A stretch of 64,000 bases of DNA from Sorangium cellulosum (GCF_002950945.1 NZ_CP012673.1:11484501-11548500); one strand, 5' to 3'; positions 25,208 to 34,804 are shown, numbered from the stretch's first letter. Notes: generated by a model not told the origin, from the letters alone. A program made the numbers and translations.

Positions 25208-27103
25208 ATGATGTCGTCCCCCGAGGACCTGCCTTCTCGCCCCAGCCGCCTGGGGATGCGCACGCCGCTCCCCAGGCCGCGGGGCCCGATCGCGTTCCAG
25301 CTGGTCGGGCGGGTGCTGCTCCACGCCATCCTCGTCGGCGTGGCCGCGGGCATCCTCGGCTCGCTGTTCTTCGCCGCCCTCGAGCTCGCCGAGCACGAGA
25401 TCCTCGTCTCCCTCACCGGCTACGAGCCGCTCCGCGCGCGCGGCGAGGCGGTGTTGCCGGGCGCGCATAGCGGACCGTTCCGGCCCTGGCTCGTGTGCGT
25501 GCTGCCCGCGCTCGGCGCCCTCGCCGGCGGGCTGCTCACCGCCAGGCTCGCGCCGGAGACCGCCGGCGGCGGCGGCAACGCCTTCATCGACGCGTTCCAC
25601 CACAAGGGCGGCGTCATGCGCACCCGCGTCCCGCTGGTGAAGGCGCTCGCCTCGATCTGCACGCTCGGCAGCGGCGGGTCCGGCGGGCGCGAGGGGCCGA
25701 CCATGCAGATCGGCGGCGCGATCGGCTCGATCATCGGGCGCGGGCTCCGCGTGGGCACACGCGAGCGGCGGATCCTGCTCATCGCCGGCGCGGCCGCGGG
25801 CATGTCGGCGGTGTTCAGGACGCCGCTCGGGGCCGCGCTCCTCGCCGTCGAGGTGCTGCACCGCGACGACTTCGAGGCCGACGCGCTCGTGCCCTCCATC
25901 CTCGCGAGCGTCGTCTCCTACTCGGTCTTCATCTACTTCTTCGGCGAGTCGACCCTCTTCGCGCACGCGCCCCGCTACCCGTTCGTCCCGTCCCACCTCC
26001 CCCTCTACGCCGCGCTCGCGCTCGTCGTGTCGCTCGTGGCGGCCCTGTTCCTCCAGACGATGCACACGGTCGAGCACACCGTCCGGCAGATCGCGCTGCC
26101 GGTGTGGGCGAAGCCCGCGCTCGGCGGGCTCGCGCTCGGCCTGCTCGTGACCCCGATGCTCATGCTCCTCGGGTCGCGCTTCGACCGGCCGGGGCAGGGG
26201 TTCGGCATGCTGGGCGCGGGCTACGGCGCGGCCCAGATCGCGATCACCGGCGCCAAGTGGATGCCGGACGGGTGGACCGCGGTGCAGCTGCTGCTCGTGC
26301 TGCTCGCCACGAAGATGGTCGCTACCGCCTTCACCGTCGGCTCGGGCGGCAGCGCGGGCGACTTCGGCCCCTCCCTCGTCATCGGCGCGCTCACGGGCGG
26401 GGCCTTCGGGCGCGCGGCGGAGCTCCTCCTCGGCGACCCGCGCATCGATCCCGGCGCGTTCGCGCTCGTCGGCATGGGCACGTTCTACGGCGGCATCGCG
26501 CACGTGCCGATCGCCTCGCTCGTCATGGTCTGCGAGCTCGCCGGCAGCTACGACCTGCTCGTCCCGCTGATGCTCTGCGAGGGCATCGCCTTCGTGGCGC
26601 TCCGGCACAGCACCCTCTACCGCGCGCAGGTCGCGACGAAGCGCGAGTCCCCGGCCCACAAGGACGAGCTCATCTTCGACGTCCTCCGCAGCATCCGCGT
26701 CGCCGACGTCGTGATCCACGGCCGTCCCTTCGTGTCGTTCGAGGCGCGCACCCCCGCCGCCAAGGTCGTCGAGCGCATCGCGGCCTGCGAGTGGCAGGAC
26801 ACCTTCCCGGTGCTCTCCGAGGACGGCAAGGTCATCGGCACCGTCGACGTGGAGATCCTCCGCACCACCGCGACGGCCCCGGAGCTCTCCGGCTTCGCGA
26901 TCGCCCACGACCTGATGACGACCCCCGCCTCGGTCAGCGAGACGGACGACCTGCACCGCGCGCTCCAGGTGCTGCTGGACCACGGCGTGCGCGAGCTGCT
27001 CGTCACCGACGGCGACGGCAAGATCGTCGGCTTCCTCGACGAGTCGGACGTCACCCGCGCCTACCACGACGCGACGGCGCGCCTCGAAGGTGCGGCGCAG
27101 TAG
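25208..27103 (+). CDS. ClC-family chloride channel/antiporter with CBS pair
   Basis: A 631-residue membrane protein. The ClC core (about 30-470) contains the selectivity-filter motifs GSGGSGGREGP, then GSGGSAGDFGPSLVIG (in place of GKxGP/GxFxP) and GMGTFYGGIAHVPIAS. Ten or more hydrophobic segments are visible. The C-terminal ~150 residues hold two CBS domains (VADVVIHGRPFVSF... and HDLMTTPASVSETDDLHRAL...), which normally bind adenine nucleotides. ClC proteins move Cl- (often against H+) and help acid or osmotic balance. The start at ATG 25208 or 25211 follows GAGGA. Transport stoichiometry cannot be judged. Confidence 0.92.
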   Translation: MMSSPEDLPSRPSRLGMRTPLPRPRGPIAFQLVGRVLLHAILVGVAAGILGSLFFAALELAEHEILVSLTGYEPLRARGEAVLPGAHSGPFRPWLVCVLPALGALAGGLLTARLAPETAGGGGNAFIDAFHHKGGVMRTRVPLVKALASICTLGSGGSGGREGPTMQIGGAIGSIIGRGLRVGTRERRILLIAGAAAGMSAVFRTPLGAALLAVEVLHRDDFEADALVPSILASVVSYSVFIYFFGESTLFAHAPRYPFVPSHLPLYAALALVVSLVAALFLQTMHTVEHTVRQIALPVWAKPALGGLALGLLVTPMLMLLGSRFDRPGQGFGMLGAGYGAAQIAITGAKWMPDGWTAVQLLLVLLATKMVATAFTVGSGGSAGDFGPSLVIGALTGGAFGRAAELLLGDPRIDPGAFALVGMGTFYGGIAHVPIASLVMVCELAGSYDLLVPLMLCEGIAFVALRHSTLYRAQVATKRESPAHKDELIFDVLRSIRVADVVIHGRPFVSFEARTPAAKVVERIAACEWQDTFPVLSEDGKVIGTVDVEILRTTATAPELSGFAIAHDLMTTPASVSETDDLHRALQVLLDHGVRELLVTDGDGKIVGFLDESDVTRAYHDATARLEGAAQ

Positions 27104-27424
27104 CACCCCCACGCAGCCGGACCCGCCCGCGCCCGTGTGAAGCACTTTCCCCGCGGGGGATGCAAGTTTCCGACATCGTTTCCGCGGCGCGCGGCGCGCC
27201 GCCGCGTGACGCCCGGGTTTCAGGGGCGCGCGCGCGGATGTCCCGGTCGCGATCGGCGGGCCGTCGCGTCGCCGGCGCAACGGGATCGCGCGGAACCGTC
27301 CACGGTTTCGGGAGTCTCCTGAGCTACCAATCTTGGATTCCACGCAGCGACGGATCCAAAGGCGTGGTGGATACTCTGGCTCGTCCCTGGAATTCGGTCC
27401 GGTGAGCGCGCAGGGGAGAAGAGC
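27104..27424. other. Intergenic, no supported gene
   Basis: About 320 bp between the ClC gene and the receiver gene. A GC-only palindrome (near 27184-27206, CGGCGCGCGGCGCGCCG) is the single structured feature and may end ClC transcription. GGGAGA before 27425 is the ribosome site of the next gene. Confidence 0.4.
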
Positions 27425-27892
27425 ATGCTGGTCGATACCTTCGGAGGTCGCACGGTGCGGCGCAACGCTGAGACACGGTCACGCTCGAGCGCGCCGAACA
27501 GCCGCGCCAAGCTCGTGGTTGTCGTCGACGATGAGCCGAGCATCCAGGAGGTCGTGAGCATGATCCTGGAGAGCGAGGGGGGCTACGAGGTGCGCTGCGC
27601 CTCGAACGGCGAGGAGGCGCTGGCGCTGCTCGATCAGATCGCGCCCCCGGATCTGCTCGTCGTCGACATCATGATGCCGATCATGGACGGCTGGGGTCTG
27701 ATCACGGCGCTCCGGCACAACGAGAAGACGGCGCGTATCCCCGTCATCGTTTCATCCGCGTCTTCAAAACACGACGCGGCTAGCCTCGGTGTCGCTCGCG
27801 TGCTGCCGAAGCCGATCGACTACGACGCGTTCCTGGCCGCGGTCGACGAGCTCACGCGCTGTCGAGAGCACGAGCGCCTCGACGCCGAGTAA
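27425..27892 (+). CDS. Stand-alone receiver-domain response regulator
   Basis: A 155-residue protein consisting of an N-terminal leader of about 28 residues and one receiver domain. The acidic pair is VVVDDEPSIQEV, the phosphoacceptor Asp is in LLVVDIMMPIMDGW, the conserved Ser is in VIVSSASS, and Lys is in VLPKPID. With no output domain it must act by protein contact or phosphorelay. The ATG at 27425 follows GGGAGAAGAGC. It lies 84 bp upstream of the ATP-grasp gene in the same direction and could be co-transcribed; a regulatory link is inference. Confidence 0.9.
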   Translation: MLVDTFGGRTVRRNAETRSRSSAPNSRAKLVVVVDDEPSIQEVVSMILESEGGYEVRCASNGEEALALLDQIAPPDLLVVDIMMPIMDGWGLITALRHNEKTARIPVIVSSASSKHDAASLGVARVLPKPIDYDAFLAAVDELTRCREHERLDAE

Positions 27893-27976
27893 CGCCCAGG
27901 AAACACGGCGGAAACCCGCACTCGACGCGCACTCGACGATGGACCTCCGGGGGCTCGAAGCGGTAGCTTCGGGCCA

Positions 27977-29623
27977 GTGTTGCAAGAGACCCCGGGAGCC
28001 GGCCTCTTCGCCGGCTACACACCACTTCCCGGCGCCTACGACGAGCTGTTCGGCCAAGGCGGCGCCCCACGACCCGAGTTCCTGCGCACCGCAACGCTCC
28101 TCGGCGCGCTCACGCCGAGCGAGTTCGCGCGGGCGCAGCAGCTCGCAGAGATCGCCCTGCTCAACCAGGGCGTCACGTTCTCGGTCTACGCGGATCAGCG
28201 CGGCGCGGAGAAGATCTTCCCGCTCTGCCTCATCCCCCGGATGCTCTCCGCCGCGGCGTGGGCGCACCTGGAGCGGGGGCTGGAGCAGCGGGTCCGCGCG
28301 CTCGGGTTGTTCCTCGACGACGTCTACGGGGAGCAGCGCATCCTCAAGGAGGAGCGCGTCCCCCGGGATCTCGTGCTCGGCTCTGGCCAGTACCTGAAGC
28401 GGATCCACGGCCTCGTGCCGCCGGGCGGCGTGCGCATCCACATCGCCGGCGTGGATCTCATCCGCGATCCGGACGGGACCTTCCGCGTGCTCGAGGACAA
28501 CCTCCGCACGCCGTCCGGCGTCTCGTACGTCCTCGAGAACCGGCTCATCAGCAAGCGCGTGCTGCCGCACCTGCTCGACAAGGCGCGCGTCGAGCGGGTC
28601 GATCACTACCCCGCCCGGCTCGTCGAGACGCTGCGCTCGGTGTCGCCCGTGAGCCCCGGCAGCACGAGCGCCGTCGTGCTCACGCCGGGGCCGTACAACT
28701 CCGCCTATTTCGAGCACAGCTTCCTCGCCCGCACGATGGGGCTCGAGCTCGTGCAGGCGCCCGATCTCTTCGTCGATCAGGACCAGGTCTTCGTCCGGAC
28801 GACGCGCGGGCCGCGGCGGGTCCACGTCATCTACCGCCGCACCGACGAGGCGTTCCTCGACCCGGAGGTCTTCCGCCCGGACAGCATGCTCGGCGTGCGC
28901 GGCCTCATGCGCGCCTACGCCGCGGGCAACGTCGCGCTCGCGAACGCGCCCGGCAACGGCGTGGCCGACGACAAGGCCGTGTACCCGTTCGTGCCGGAGA
29001 TGATCCGCTACTACCTCGGCGAGGAGCCGATCCTCGAGCAGGTCCCCACCTACCTCTGCATGCGCGACGACGACCGCCGCTACGTGCTGGAGCACCTCGA
29101 GGAGCTGGTCGTGAAGGCCGTGGACGAGGCCGGCGGCTACGGCATGCTGATGGGCCCCCAGTCGACCGCCGCGCAGCGGGAGGAGTTCCGCGCGCGCATC
29201 GAGGCCACGCCGCGCCGCTACATCGCGCAGCACCGGATCGAGCTCTCGACGAGCCCCACCTGGGACCCGGCCACGAAGAGCGCGGTCCCGCGCCGGCTCG
29301 ACCTCCGCCCCTACGTGCTGACGGGCCGCGACGGCTCGTGGGCGCTCCCCGGCGGGCTCACGCGCGTCGCGCTCGTGGCCGGCTCCTACGTCGTCAACTC
29401 GAGCCAGGGCGGCGGCTCGAAGGACACGTGGGTGCTGAAGAGCGCGGGCAACGGCGCGCAGCGCCCCCCATCGATACAGTCGCAGTCGCAGTCGCAGTCG
29501 CAGTCGCAGTCCCAGTCGCAGTCGCAGTCCCAGTCGCAGCGCTCGGGCGAGGCCGGCGGGGCCGCGGGCGGCGCGCCGTCCTCGGACGCGGCGCCGGGGT
29601 CCGCGAAGACGGAGGCGCCATGA
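27977..29623 (+). CDS. Circularly permuted ATP-grasp peptide-ligase-type protein
   Basis: A 548-residue protein of the circularly permuted ATP-grasp family (DUF404/DUF407 type). Typical motifs: GVTFSVYADQRGAEKIFPLC, LGLFLDDVYGEQRIL, GVDLIRDPDGTFRVLEDNLR, then VVLTPGPYNSAYFEH and GYGMLMGP. Members of this family are thought to form amide or peptide bonds and are encoded with alpha-E and transglutaminase-like proteins, exactly as here. The reading frame begins with GTG at 27977, weak ribosome site. The C-terminus is unusual: a run of about ten Gln-Ser repeats at around residue 500, then a Gly/Ala-rich tail, both absent from the core family. It overlaps the next gene by 4 nt (ATGA). Confidence 0.88.
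   Translation: MLQETPGAGLFAGYTPLPGAYDELFGQGGAPRPEFLRTATLLGALTPSEFARAQQLAEIALLNQGVTFSVYADQRGAEKIFPLCLIPRMLSAAAWAHLERGLEQRVRALGLFLDDVYGEQRILKEERVPRDLVLGSGQYLKRIHGLVPPGGVRIHIAGVDLIRDPDGTFRVLEDNLRTPSGVSYVLENRLISKRVLPHLLDKARVERVDHYPARLVETLRSVSPVSPGSTSAVVLTPGPYNSAYFEHSFLARTMGLELVQAPDLFVDQDQVFVRTTRGPRRVHVIYRRTDEAFLDPEVFRPDSMLGVRGLMRAYAAGNVALANAPGNGVADDKAVYPFVPEMIRYYLGEEPILEQVPTYLCMRDDDRRYVLEHLEELVVKAVDEAGGYGMLMGPQSTAAQREEFRARIEATPRRYIAQHRIELSTSPTWDPATKSAVPRRLDLRPYVLTGRDGSWALPGGLTRVALVAGSYVVNSSQGGGSKDTWVLKSAGNGAQRPPSIQSQSQSQSQSQSQSQSQSQSQRSGEAGGAAGGAPSSDAAPGSAKTEAP
29477..29536 (+). repeat. Hexanucleotide CAGTCG microsatellite encoding (QS)n
   Basis: About ten copies of CAGTCG, two with a C for G change (CAGTCC), encode a Gln-Ser run in the ATP-grasp protein. 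The unit length is two codons, so slippage lengthens or shortens the tract without breaking the frame. Confidence 0.9.
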
Positions 29624-30648
29624 TCTCGCGCGTCGCCGACCATTGCTTCTGGCTCGGGCGCTACCTCGAGCGCACCGAGAACGTCGCCAGGATCCTCGCG
29701 GTCACCCAGAACCTCGCGCTCGACGCCGAGCTCTCGCCGACCCAGTGCTGGCTGCCGGTGGTCATCGTCGCCGGGCAGAAGGCGCACTTCGTCGAGACCC
29801 ACGGCGAGGACGCCGCCGCCGACGGCGAGCTCGTGCAGCGCTACATGAGCCTCGACGAGGACAACGCGACGAGCCTCCGCCGCTCGAGCTCCGCCGCGCG
29901 GTGGAACGCGCGGTCGATCCGCGAGGTCGTGAGCCTCGAGGTGTGGGAGACCGTCAACGAGCTGCACCTCTGGGTGAACAGCGAGGCGGCGCAGGAGGAG
30001 TTCAGGTCGAGCCGCTACGCGTTCTACCGGCGCGTCCGGAGCCTCACGCAGCTGTGCCTCGGGCTCGCGCGGAGCACGATGCTCCACGACACGCCGCTCG
30101 ATTTCATCTGGCTCGGCGTGCTGCTCGAGCGGGTCGGGCAGACCGCCCGCACGCTCGACGTGCACCACCACGCCCTGACCAACCTGCCGCGCCCCTCGGC
30201 CGACGAGGCGCCGCAAGGCGGCCTGGAGAGGCGGCACCGGGTCGTGGAGACGGCGCTCTGGCTGTCGCTCCTCCGCGCCTGCTCCGGGTTCGAGCCGTTC
30301 ATGAAGCTGAACCAGGGGCACGTGACCGAGCAGGCCGTCGCCCAGTTCCTCCTCTACGAGCCCCGCTTCCCGCGCTCGATCCGCCACTGCGTGCACGCCG
30401 CGTTCGCGCGGCTCTGCGAGATCCGCCCCCCGGACAGCGCCACGCTCCCGGGCGGCGAGAGCCTCACGCGGCTACATCTCCTACATCAGTGGGTGTCCGA
30501 CAGGGCGACCGAGCCGTTCGAGCCGCTCGCCGTGCACGCGGCGCTGACCCATGTGGTCGACGAGACCGCCACGATCTGCGACGGTATTGGTCGCGAGCTG
30601 CTCGGGTACGGACCGCCCGACGGCGGCCCCTCCGCCACGAGCCAGTAG
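29620..30648 (+). CDS. Alpha-E domain protein
   Basis: A 342-residue, largely helical alpha-E (DUF403) protein. The start MISRVADHCFWLGRYLERTE with VARIL is diagnostic; FYRRVRSLTQLCLGL and WLGVLLERVGQTARTLDV recur in the family. Alpha-E proteins occur almost only beside circularly permuted ATP-grasp ligases and are thought to act as partners or carriers for the ligated peptide. The ATG overlaps the ATP-grasp stop (ATGA), so the two are translated together. A fusion protein with a transglutaminase domain follows 22 bp later. Confidence 0.9.
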   Translation: MISRVADHCFWLGRYLERTENVARILAVTQNLALDAELSPTQCWLPVVIVAGQKAHFVETHGEDAAADGELVQRYMSLDEDNATSLRRSSSAARWNARSIREVVSLEVWETVNELHLWVNSEAAQEEFRSSRYAFYRRVRSLTQLCLGLARSTMLHDTPLDFIWLGVLLERVGQTARTLDVHHHALTNLPRPSADEAPQGGLERRHRVVETALWLSLLRACSGFEPFMKLNQGHVTEQAVAQFLLYEPRFPRSIRHCVHAAFARLCEIRPPDSATLPGGESLTRLHLLHQWVSDRATEPFEPLAVHAALTHVVDETATICDGIGRELLGYGPPDGGPSATSQ

Positions 30649-30670
30649 CGCGCAGCAGCCGAACCAGAAC

Positions 30671-32413
30671 ATGCCGAATCTCCTCGCGATGTCGTTCGAG
30701 GGCGAGCTCGCCCCGTCCTTCGATCTCACGTGTCTGCGCCCGGGCGGCAAGCTGCCCGACGGCTGGGGCATCGGCTACTACCCGGGCGGAGAGCCGAGCG
30801 CCACGGTGCTCAAGGAGCCCGCGCCGCCGCAGGGGAGCATCCGCAGCGAGCTCGTGAAGGCGTGGGAGCACCTCGAGTCGTCGCTGCTCGTGCTCCACAT
30901 CCGGACGGCGACGTGGGGCTCCATCAACGACGCCAACACGCAGCCGTTCAGCCGGAGCTGGGGCGGGCGCGACTGGCTGTTCGCGCACAGCGGCAGCCTG
31001 GTGGACCGGATCGAGGTCGATCCGAGGTCGCTCTTCCAGCCGGTCGGCTCGACGGACACGGAGCTCATCCTGTGCGAGCTCCTGCGCTGGATGGCGTCGG
31101 AGGGGCTCCGGAGCATCGGCGACATCGATCCGCGGGTGCTGCGCGACTGGTTCGACGAGATGAACGAGCACGGCCCGCTCACCTCGGTCCTGGCCGACGG
31201 CCGGGACCTGGTCGTCTACGCGGATCGCGATCGCGAGGGCGACGCGTTCCTGTGGGAGGTGCTGCCGCCGTACGAGCGCCTCGCGTTCGGGGACGACGAC
31301 CTCGAGGTCGATCTCACGCGCCGGGGGGTCAAGAGCAGGAAGGGCGTCATCGTCTCGTCGGAGGAGCTCAAGGTCCACGGCGGCGCGAAGGCGGCGTGGA
31401 CGCGGGTCGCGCCGGGCCACCTCGTGGTGCTGCGCCAGGGCGCGCTCCGGGCCACGGTGTCGCCCCGCACCGACAAGCGCGGGGCGTCGCCGTCGACGCC
31501 GCCGCTCTCGTCGCGCCCGATCCGCCGGCCGACGCACGCGGCCGTCCGCCGCTTCAACGTGGTGCACCGCACGTCGTACCACTACGCGAGCCCGGTGGAG
31601 CGCAGCACGCACCTCCTGCGGCTGACGCCGGCGCACGACAGGCTGCAGTCGCTGCTCCGCAACGAGCTCCACCTGTCGGTCGAGGGCCAGCAGCGCGACT
31701 ACGAGGACGTGTTCGGCAACCGCGCGCGGCGGGTGCTGCTCGACACGCCGTTCACGGACCTCGTCATCGAGTCGAGGTCGCAGGTGGAGCTGCTCGACAC
31801 CGACCCGCTGAGCTTCCGCCCGCTGCGCGCGCGGTCGACGATCCCGCTCGTGTGGATGCCCTGGCAGCGCCAGGTGCTGCAGCCGTTCCTCCTGCCGCCG
31901 GAGCTGCCGGAGAGCGAGCTCGCGGAGCTCATCGAGTACGCGATGACGTTCGTCGAGCGGAACGACTACGACCTCCTGGACACGCTGCTCGATCTGAACG
32001 CCTCGATCTTCGAGGAGTACGAGTACAAGCAGGGGGCGACGAACCTGTCCACGACGGCGTTCGACGTGTACGCGACCCGCCGCGGCGTGTGCCAGGACTT
32101 CACGAACCTGTTCATCTGCCTGACGCGGCTGCTCGGCGTGCCGTCGCGCTACGTGTGCGGGTACATCTACACGGGGCCCAAGCACGAGAACCAGCGGCAG
32201 AGCGAGGCGTCGCACGCCTGGGTGCAGGTGTACCTGCCGGAGATCGGGTGGAAGGGCTTCGACCCGACGAACGGGATCCTGACGCAGACCCATCACATCC
32301 GCGTCGCGGTCGGCCGCAACTACGTGGACGCGACGCCGACCTCGGGCACCATCTTCGTCGGGGGTGGGGCGGAGCGCCTCGCGGTCGACGTGCGGGTCGA
32401 GCCGACCGAGTGA
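30671..32413 (+). CDS. Inactive-looking class II glutamine amidotransferase fused to transglutaminase
   Basis: A 580-residue fusion. Residues about 1-275 align with YafJ-type class II amidotransferases: MPNLLAMSFEG (compare MCELLGMS), then PDGWGIGYYPGG, VLHIRTATWG and WLFAHSGSL. The N-terminal Cys nucleophile is replaced by Pro at position 2, and the oxyanion Asn of HNG is Ser, so glutaminase activity is not expected. Residues about 295-580 are a bacterial transglutaminase-like protein (N-terminal beta region, then GVCQDFTNLFICLTRLLG with Cys, EASHAWVQVYLP with His, GWKGFDPTNG with Asp) and appear catalytically complete. No in-frame upstream start restores a Cys. It completes the cluster with the ATP-grasp and alpha-E genes. 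Confidence 0.88.
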   Translation: MPNLLAMSFEGELAPSFDLTCLRPGGKLPDGWGIGYYPGGEPSATVLKEPAPPQGSIRSELVKAWEHLESSLLVLHIRTATWGSINDANTQPFSRSWGGRDWLFAHSGSLVDRIEVDPRSLFQPVGSTDTELILCELLRWMASEGLRSIGDIDPRVLRDWFDEMNEHGPLTSVLADGRDLVVYADRDREGDAFLWEVLPPYERLAFGDDDLEVDLTRRGVKSRKGVIVSSEELKVHGGAKAAWTRVAPGHLVVLRQGALRATVSPRTDKRGASPSTPPLSSRPIRRPTHAAVRRFNVVHRTSYHYASPVERSTHLLRLTPAHDRLQSLLRNELHLSVEGQQRDYEDVFGNRARRVLLDTPFTDLVIESRSQVELLDTDPLSFRPLRARSTIPLVWMPWQRQVLQPFLLPPELPESELAELIEYAMTFVERNDYDLLDTLLDLNASIFEEYEYKQGATNLSTTAFDVYATRRGVCQDFTNLFICLTRLLGVPSRYVCGYIYTGPKHENQRQSEASHAWVQVYLPEIGWKGFDPTNGILTQTHHIRVAVGRNYVDATPTSGTIFVGGGAERLAVDVRVEPTE

Positions 32414-32443
32414 GGGGAAGGTGGCGCTGAGCCGGTCAGGCGC

Positions 32444-34591
32444 TCAGGGCCGCGTGGCGATCCAGTAGAGCAGCGCGGTGCGGCTGAGGCCGTCGTCGAG
32501 CTCCGTCTGCGCCGCCGCCGCCTCCCAGGCGACTTCCTTGTCGAGGATCGCCTGCGCCGCGATCAGGGGGCTGTTCCAGGGCACGGGCTCGGGCTTGATG
32601 GCCTGCTCCATCAAGGGCCACGCGTCCTCGATCCACTGCTCCGAGAGGAGCGACTCGGAGACGGGCGTGAGCGGGAGGATCTGGGTGCCATAGACGGCCG
32701 CGGGGTCATCCCCGAACCTCGTGGTGAAGTCGGCCTTCGTGGACCAGAGGACGCCGACACCGCGGCTCTCGCGGAACGGCTCGCCGTAGACGGTGCTCTG
32801 CGCGGTGACCTGCCAGTAGGTCTGCGCGGAGGCCGTCTCCACCGCGAGCAGCAGCCGGCCGAGGTTCTTCACGTCCTCGTTGGCGATCGCGTCGCCGAGC
32901 AGCTGGACGCTGTACCAGGCGTTGACCGCCTCGGCCGTGGAGTCCTGGCTGCGGCCGTCCGGGAGCGGGAACAGCCCCGATCCCCAGGAGTGGCCGCGGA
33001 ACCAGTCCAGGTGGCGGAACGGCGTGAAGTGATTGTCCTTGTTGCTCGGGTTCGCGATGTCCCGGACGAGCCAGAGCGCCTTGTCTGCGTAGCTCTCGCG
33101 CCACGCCTCGTCGCCCTTCGCCAGGACGGCCGCGGCGTAGATGAAGTAGCCGTAGTGGAGGTGATGATCGTTGTAATACCCCTGGCCGGAGTCGGCCTCC
33201 GGGTCGGCCACGCCGTTCGTCGTCACGATGCCGCCCCAGGTCGTGTCGTAGACGAAGGGATTGCCGTTCTCACCGTCGAGCCACGCGCTGACGAGCGGCT
33301 TGAGCCGCTCCCGGAGCTGCGCCGCGATCTCCTTCTTGCCGAGCGCCTCGGCGATCTGCGCGAGGCGCGCGAGCTTCGCGAGCTGCTTGCCCCCGAAATA
33401 AGGGTCCGTGTCGGCGACCGTCGGGTCCGGCTCGAAGGCGCTGTCTTCCTCGAGCGCCGTCACGATGGCGTCGCCCCACTCGTCCGCGACGCGGCGCGGC
33501 GCGTCCCACTCGATGGTGCTGAGCGGGTACGAGAGCTCCCAGCGCGATCCGTTGACGCCCGTCATCCGGCCGATCACGGTCTGGTACGAGATCTCGGCGG
33601 GCTTGGCCTTGTCGAGGAGCGCGGCGTGGTGCGGCAGGGCCAGGGTGAGGAGGTCGCCCTCGCCCTGCGTCTTCCACGCGAAGCTCACCGTGGCGGTGTC
33701 CTCGGTGATCGAGGCCTCGACGTCGCCGCCCACGGGGATGACGGCGGCGTGTTGGTCGAGCACGGCCGCGGAGTCGGTCCCGGACACGAGCGCGACGCGG
33801 AGCGAGCCCTGGTAGACGACGTCGGCGTCGGCCGTCAGCGAGAGGGCGTCCCACTCGAGGCTGATCGCGGGAGACGCGTAGAGGAGCCAGGTCTGCCCGT
33901 TGTTGAGCGAGATCTCGAATCGCTCGCCCTCGACGACGGCGGGGCTCGTGACCTCGCCGTTGACCGCGATGATCGACACGCCCTCGCCGGCGAGCACGGA
34001 GGGGGCGAGCCCCTCGTAGAACGCGGTCACGTACGGCGTCCCGTACACGATCGGGGCCGTCATGGTGCCGGCGTCCGCCGACCACTCGACGGTGACCGAG
34101 AGGAGGTCGGAGGACTTGATCGCGCGGCCGGTGATGGGCTGGCGCGCGCTGAGGTGCAGCTGCGACACGTCGGGTGTCGTGACCGCCTTGCGGTCCACCG
34201 CGACCTCCGGGCGAGAGATCGACAGGCTCTGGCCGAGCGCCTTGAGGTCGTACGGCGAGGCGTTGATCCGCTGATCGCCGTCGCCGAGCACGAGGTTCAT
34301 CCAGGGGGCGTTCGTCGGGTACGGGGCGTCCAGATCGGCCAGGGCGGGGTTCGGCTCGCTCGTGTGCGCCACCTCGGTGAAGCCCGGCGCCCCCGCCGAG
34401 AGCGGCTTGCTCCGGTTGAGGTCCCACGTCTCGACCGGGATGCCGCCGGTGCCGCCGGTGCCGCCGCCGGCGCCGCCGCCGCCTTCGTTACTGGTGACCG
34501 GGGGCGGCGGGTTGTCTGCGCCGCAGGCCGCGATCGCGGCGAGGCAACCCAGCCAGGTCAACGTCCGCAGTATCGGGTGTTTTAGAATCAT
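32444..34591 (-). CDS. GH81 endo-beta-1,3-glucanase (lipoprotein)
   Basis: A 715-residue glycoside hydrolase family 81 enzyme, which cleaves beta-1,3-glucan (laminarin, fungal wall glucan). Signature stretches include YYNDHHLHYGYFIYAAAVLA, HLDWFRGHSWGSGLF and SQDSTAEAVNAWYSVQLLGD, containing the catalytic region of the family. A lipoprotein signal (LGCLAAIAAC, Cys about residue 23) and a Gly-rich linker put it on the cell surface, which suits a predator or polymer degrader. Convergent with the transglutaminase fusion, only 30 bp apart. Upstream region 34592-34987 contains hairpin repeat copy 3 but no gene I can support. Confidence 0.9.
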   Translation of the reverse strand: MILKHPILRTLTWLGCLAAIAACGADNPPPPVTSNEGGGGAGGGTGGTGGIPVETWDLNRSKPLSAGAPGFTEVAHTSEPNPALADLDAPYPTNAPWMNLVLGDGDQRINASPYDLKALGQSLSISRPEVAVDRKAVTTPDVSQLHLSARQPITGRAIKSSDLLSVTVEWSADAGTMTAPIVYGTPYVTAFYEGLAPSVLAGEGVSIIAVNGEVTSPAVVEGERFEISLNNGQTWLLYASPAISLEWDALSLTADADVVYQGSLRVALVSGTDSAAVLDQHAAVIPVGGDVEASITEDTATVSFAWKTQGEGDLLTLALPHHAALLDKAKPAEISYQTVIGRMTGVNGSRWELSYPLSTIEWDAPRRVADEWGDAIVTALEEDSAFEPDPTVADTDPYFGGKQLAKLARLAQIAEALGKKEIAAQLRERLKPLVSAWLDGENGNPFVYDTTWGGIVTTNGVADPEADSGQGYYNDHHLHYGYFIYAAAVLAKGDEAWRESYADKALWLVRDIANPSNKDNHFTPFRHLDWFRGHSWGSGLFPLPDGRSQDSTAEAVNAWYSVQLLGDAIANEDVKNLGRLLLAVETASAQTYWQVTAQSTVYGEPFRESRGVGVLWSTKADFTTRFGDDPAAVYGTQILPLTPVSESLLSEQWIEDAWPLMEQAIKPEPVPWNSPLIAAQAILDKEVAWEAAAAQTELDDGLSRTALLYWIATRP

Positions 34592-34804
34592 GATCCCTAC
34601 TCCCTCGCGCGCCAGCGCTCATCGCTCCATCCGACGCGAGTCGGCATGAGAGACGAACCCTGGCGATATGGCAAATTCACCGATCGAGAAGCAACGGTGC
34701 AGGATTCTTTCACGAAGCGCGGGACCCGTCCAGCTTGGCGCGCGGTTCGGCGGGCTCGTTCCGGCGGTGGAGACGACGTATGCCTCGATTCGGCTAGGTC
34801 GTTG

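Noticed and set aside
25154..27343. Long minus-strand frame opposite the ClC gene
   Set aside because: Low-complexity antisense; the plus strand encodes a complete ClC protein with selectivity motifs and CBS domains.
27977..29623. (QS)n tract considered as a sequencing or assembly artefact
   Set aside because: Interrupted twice by CAGTCC and in frame on both sides, so a genuine repeat is more likely; exact copy number remains uncertain.
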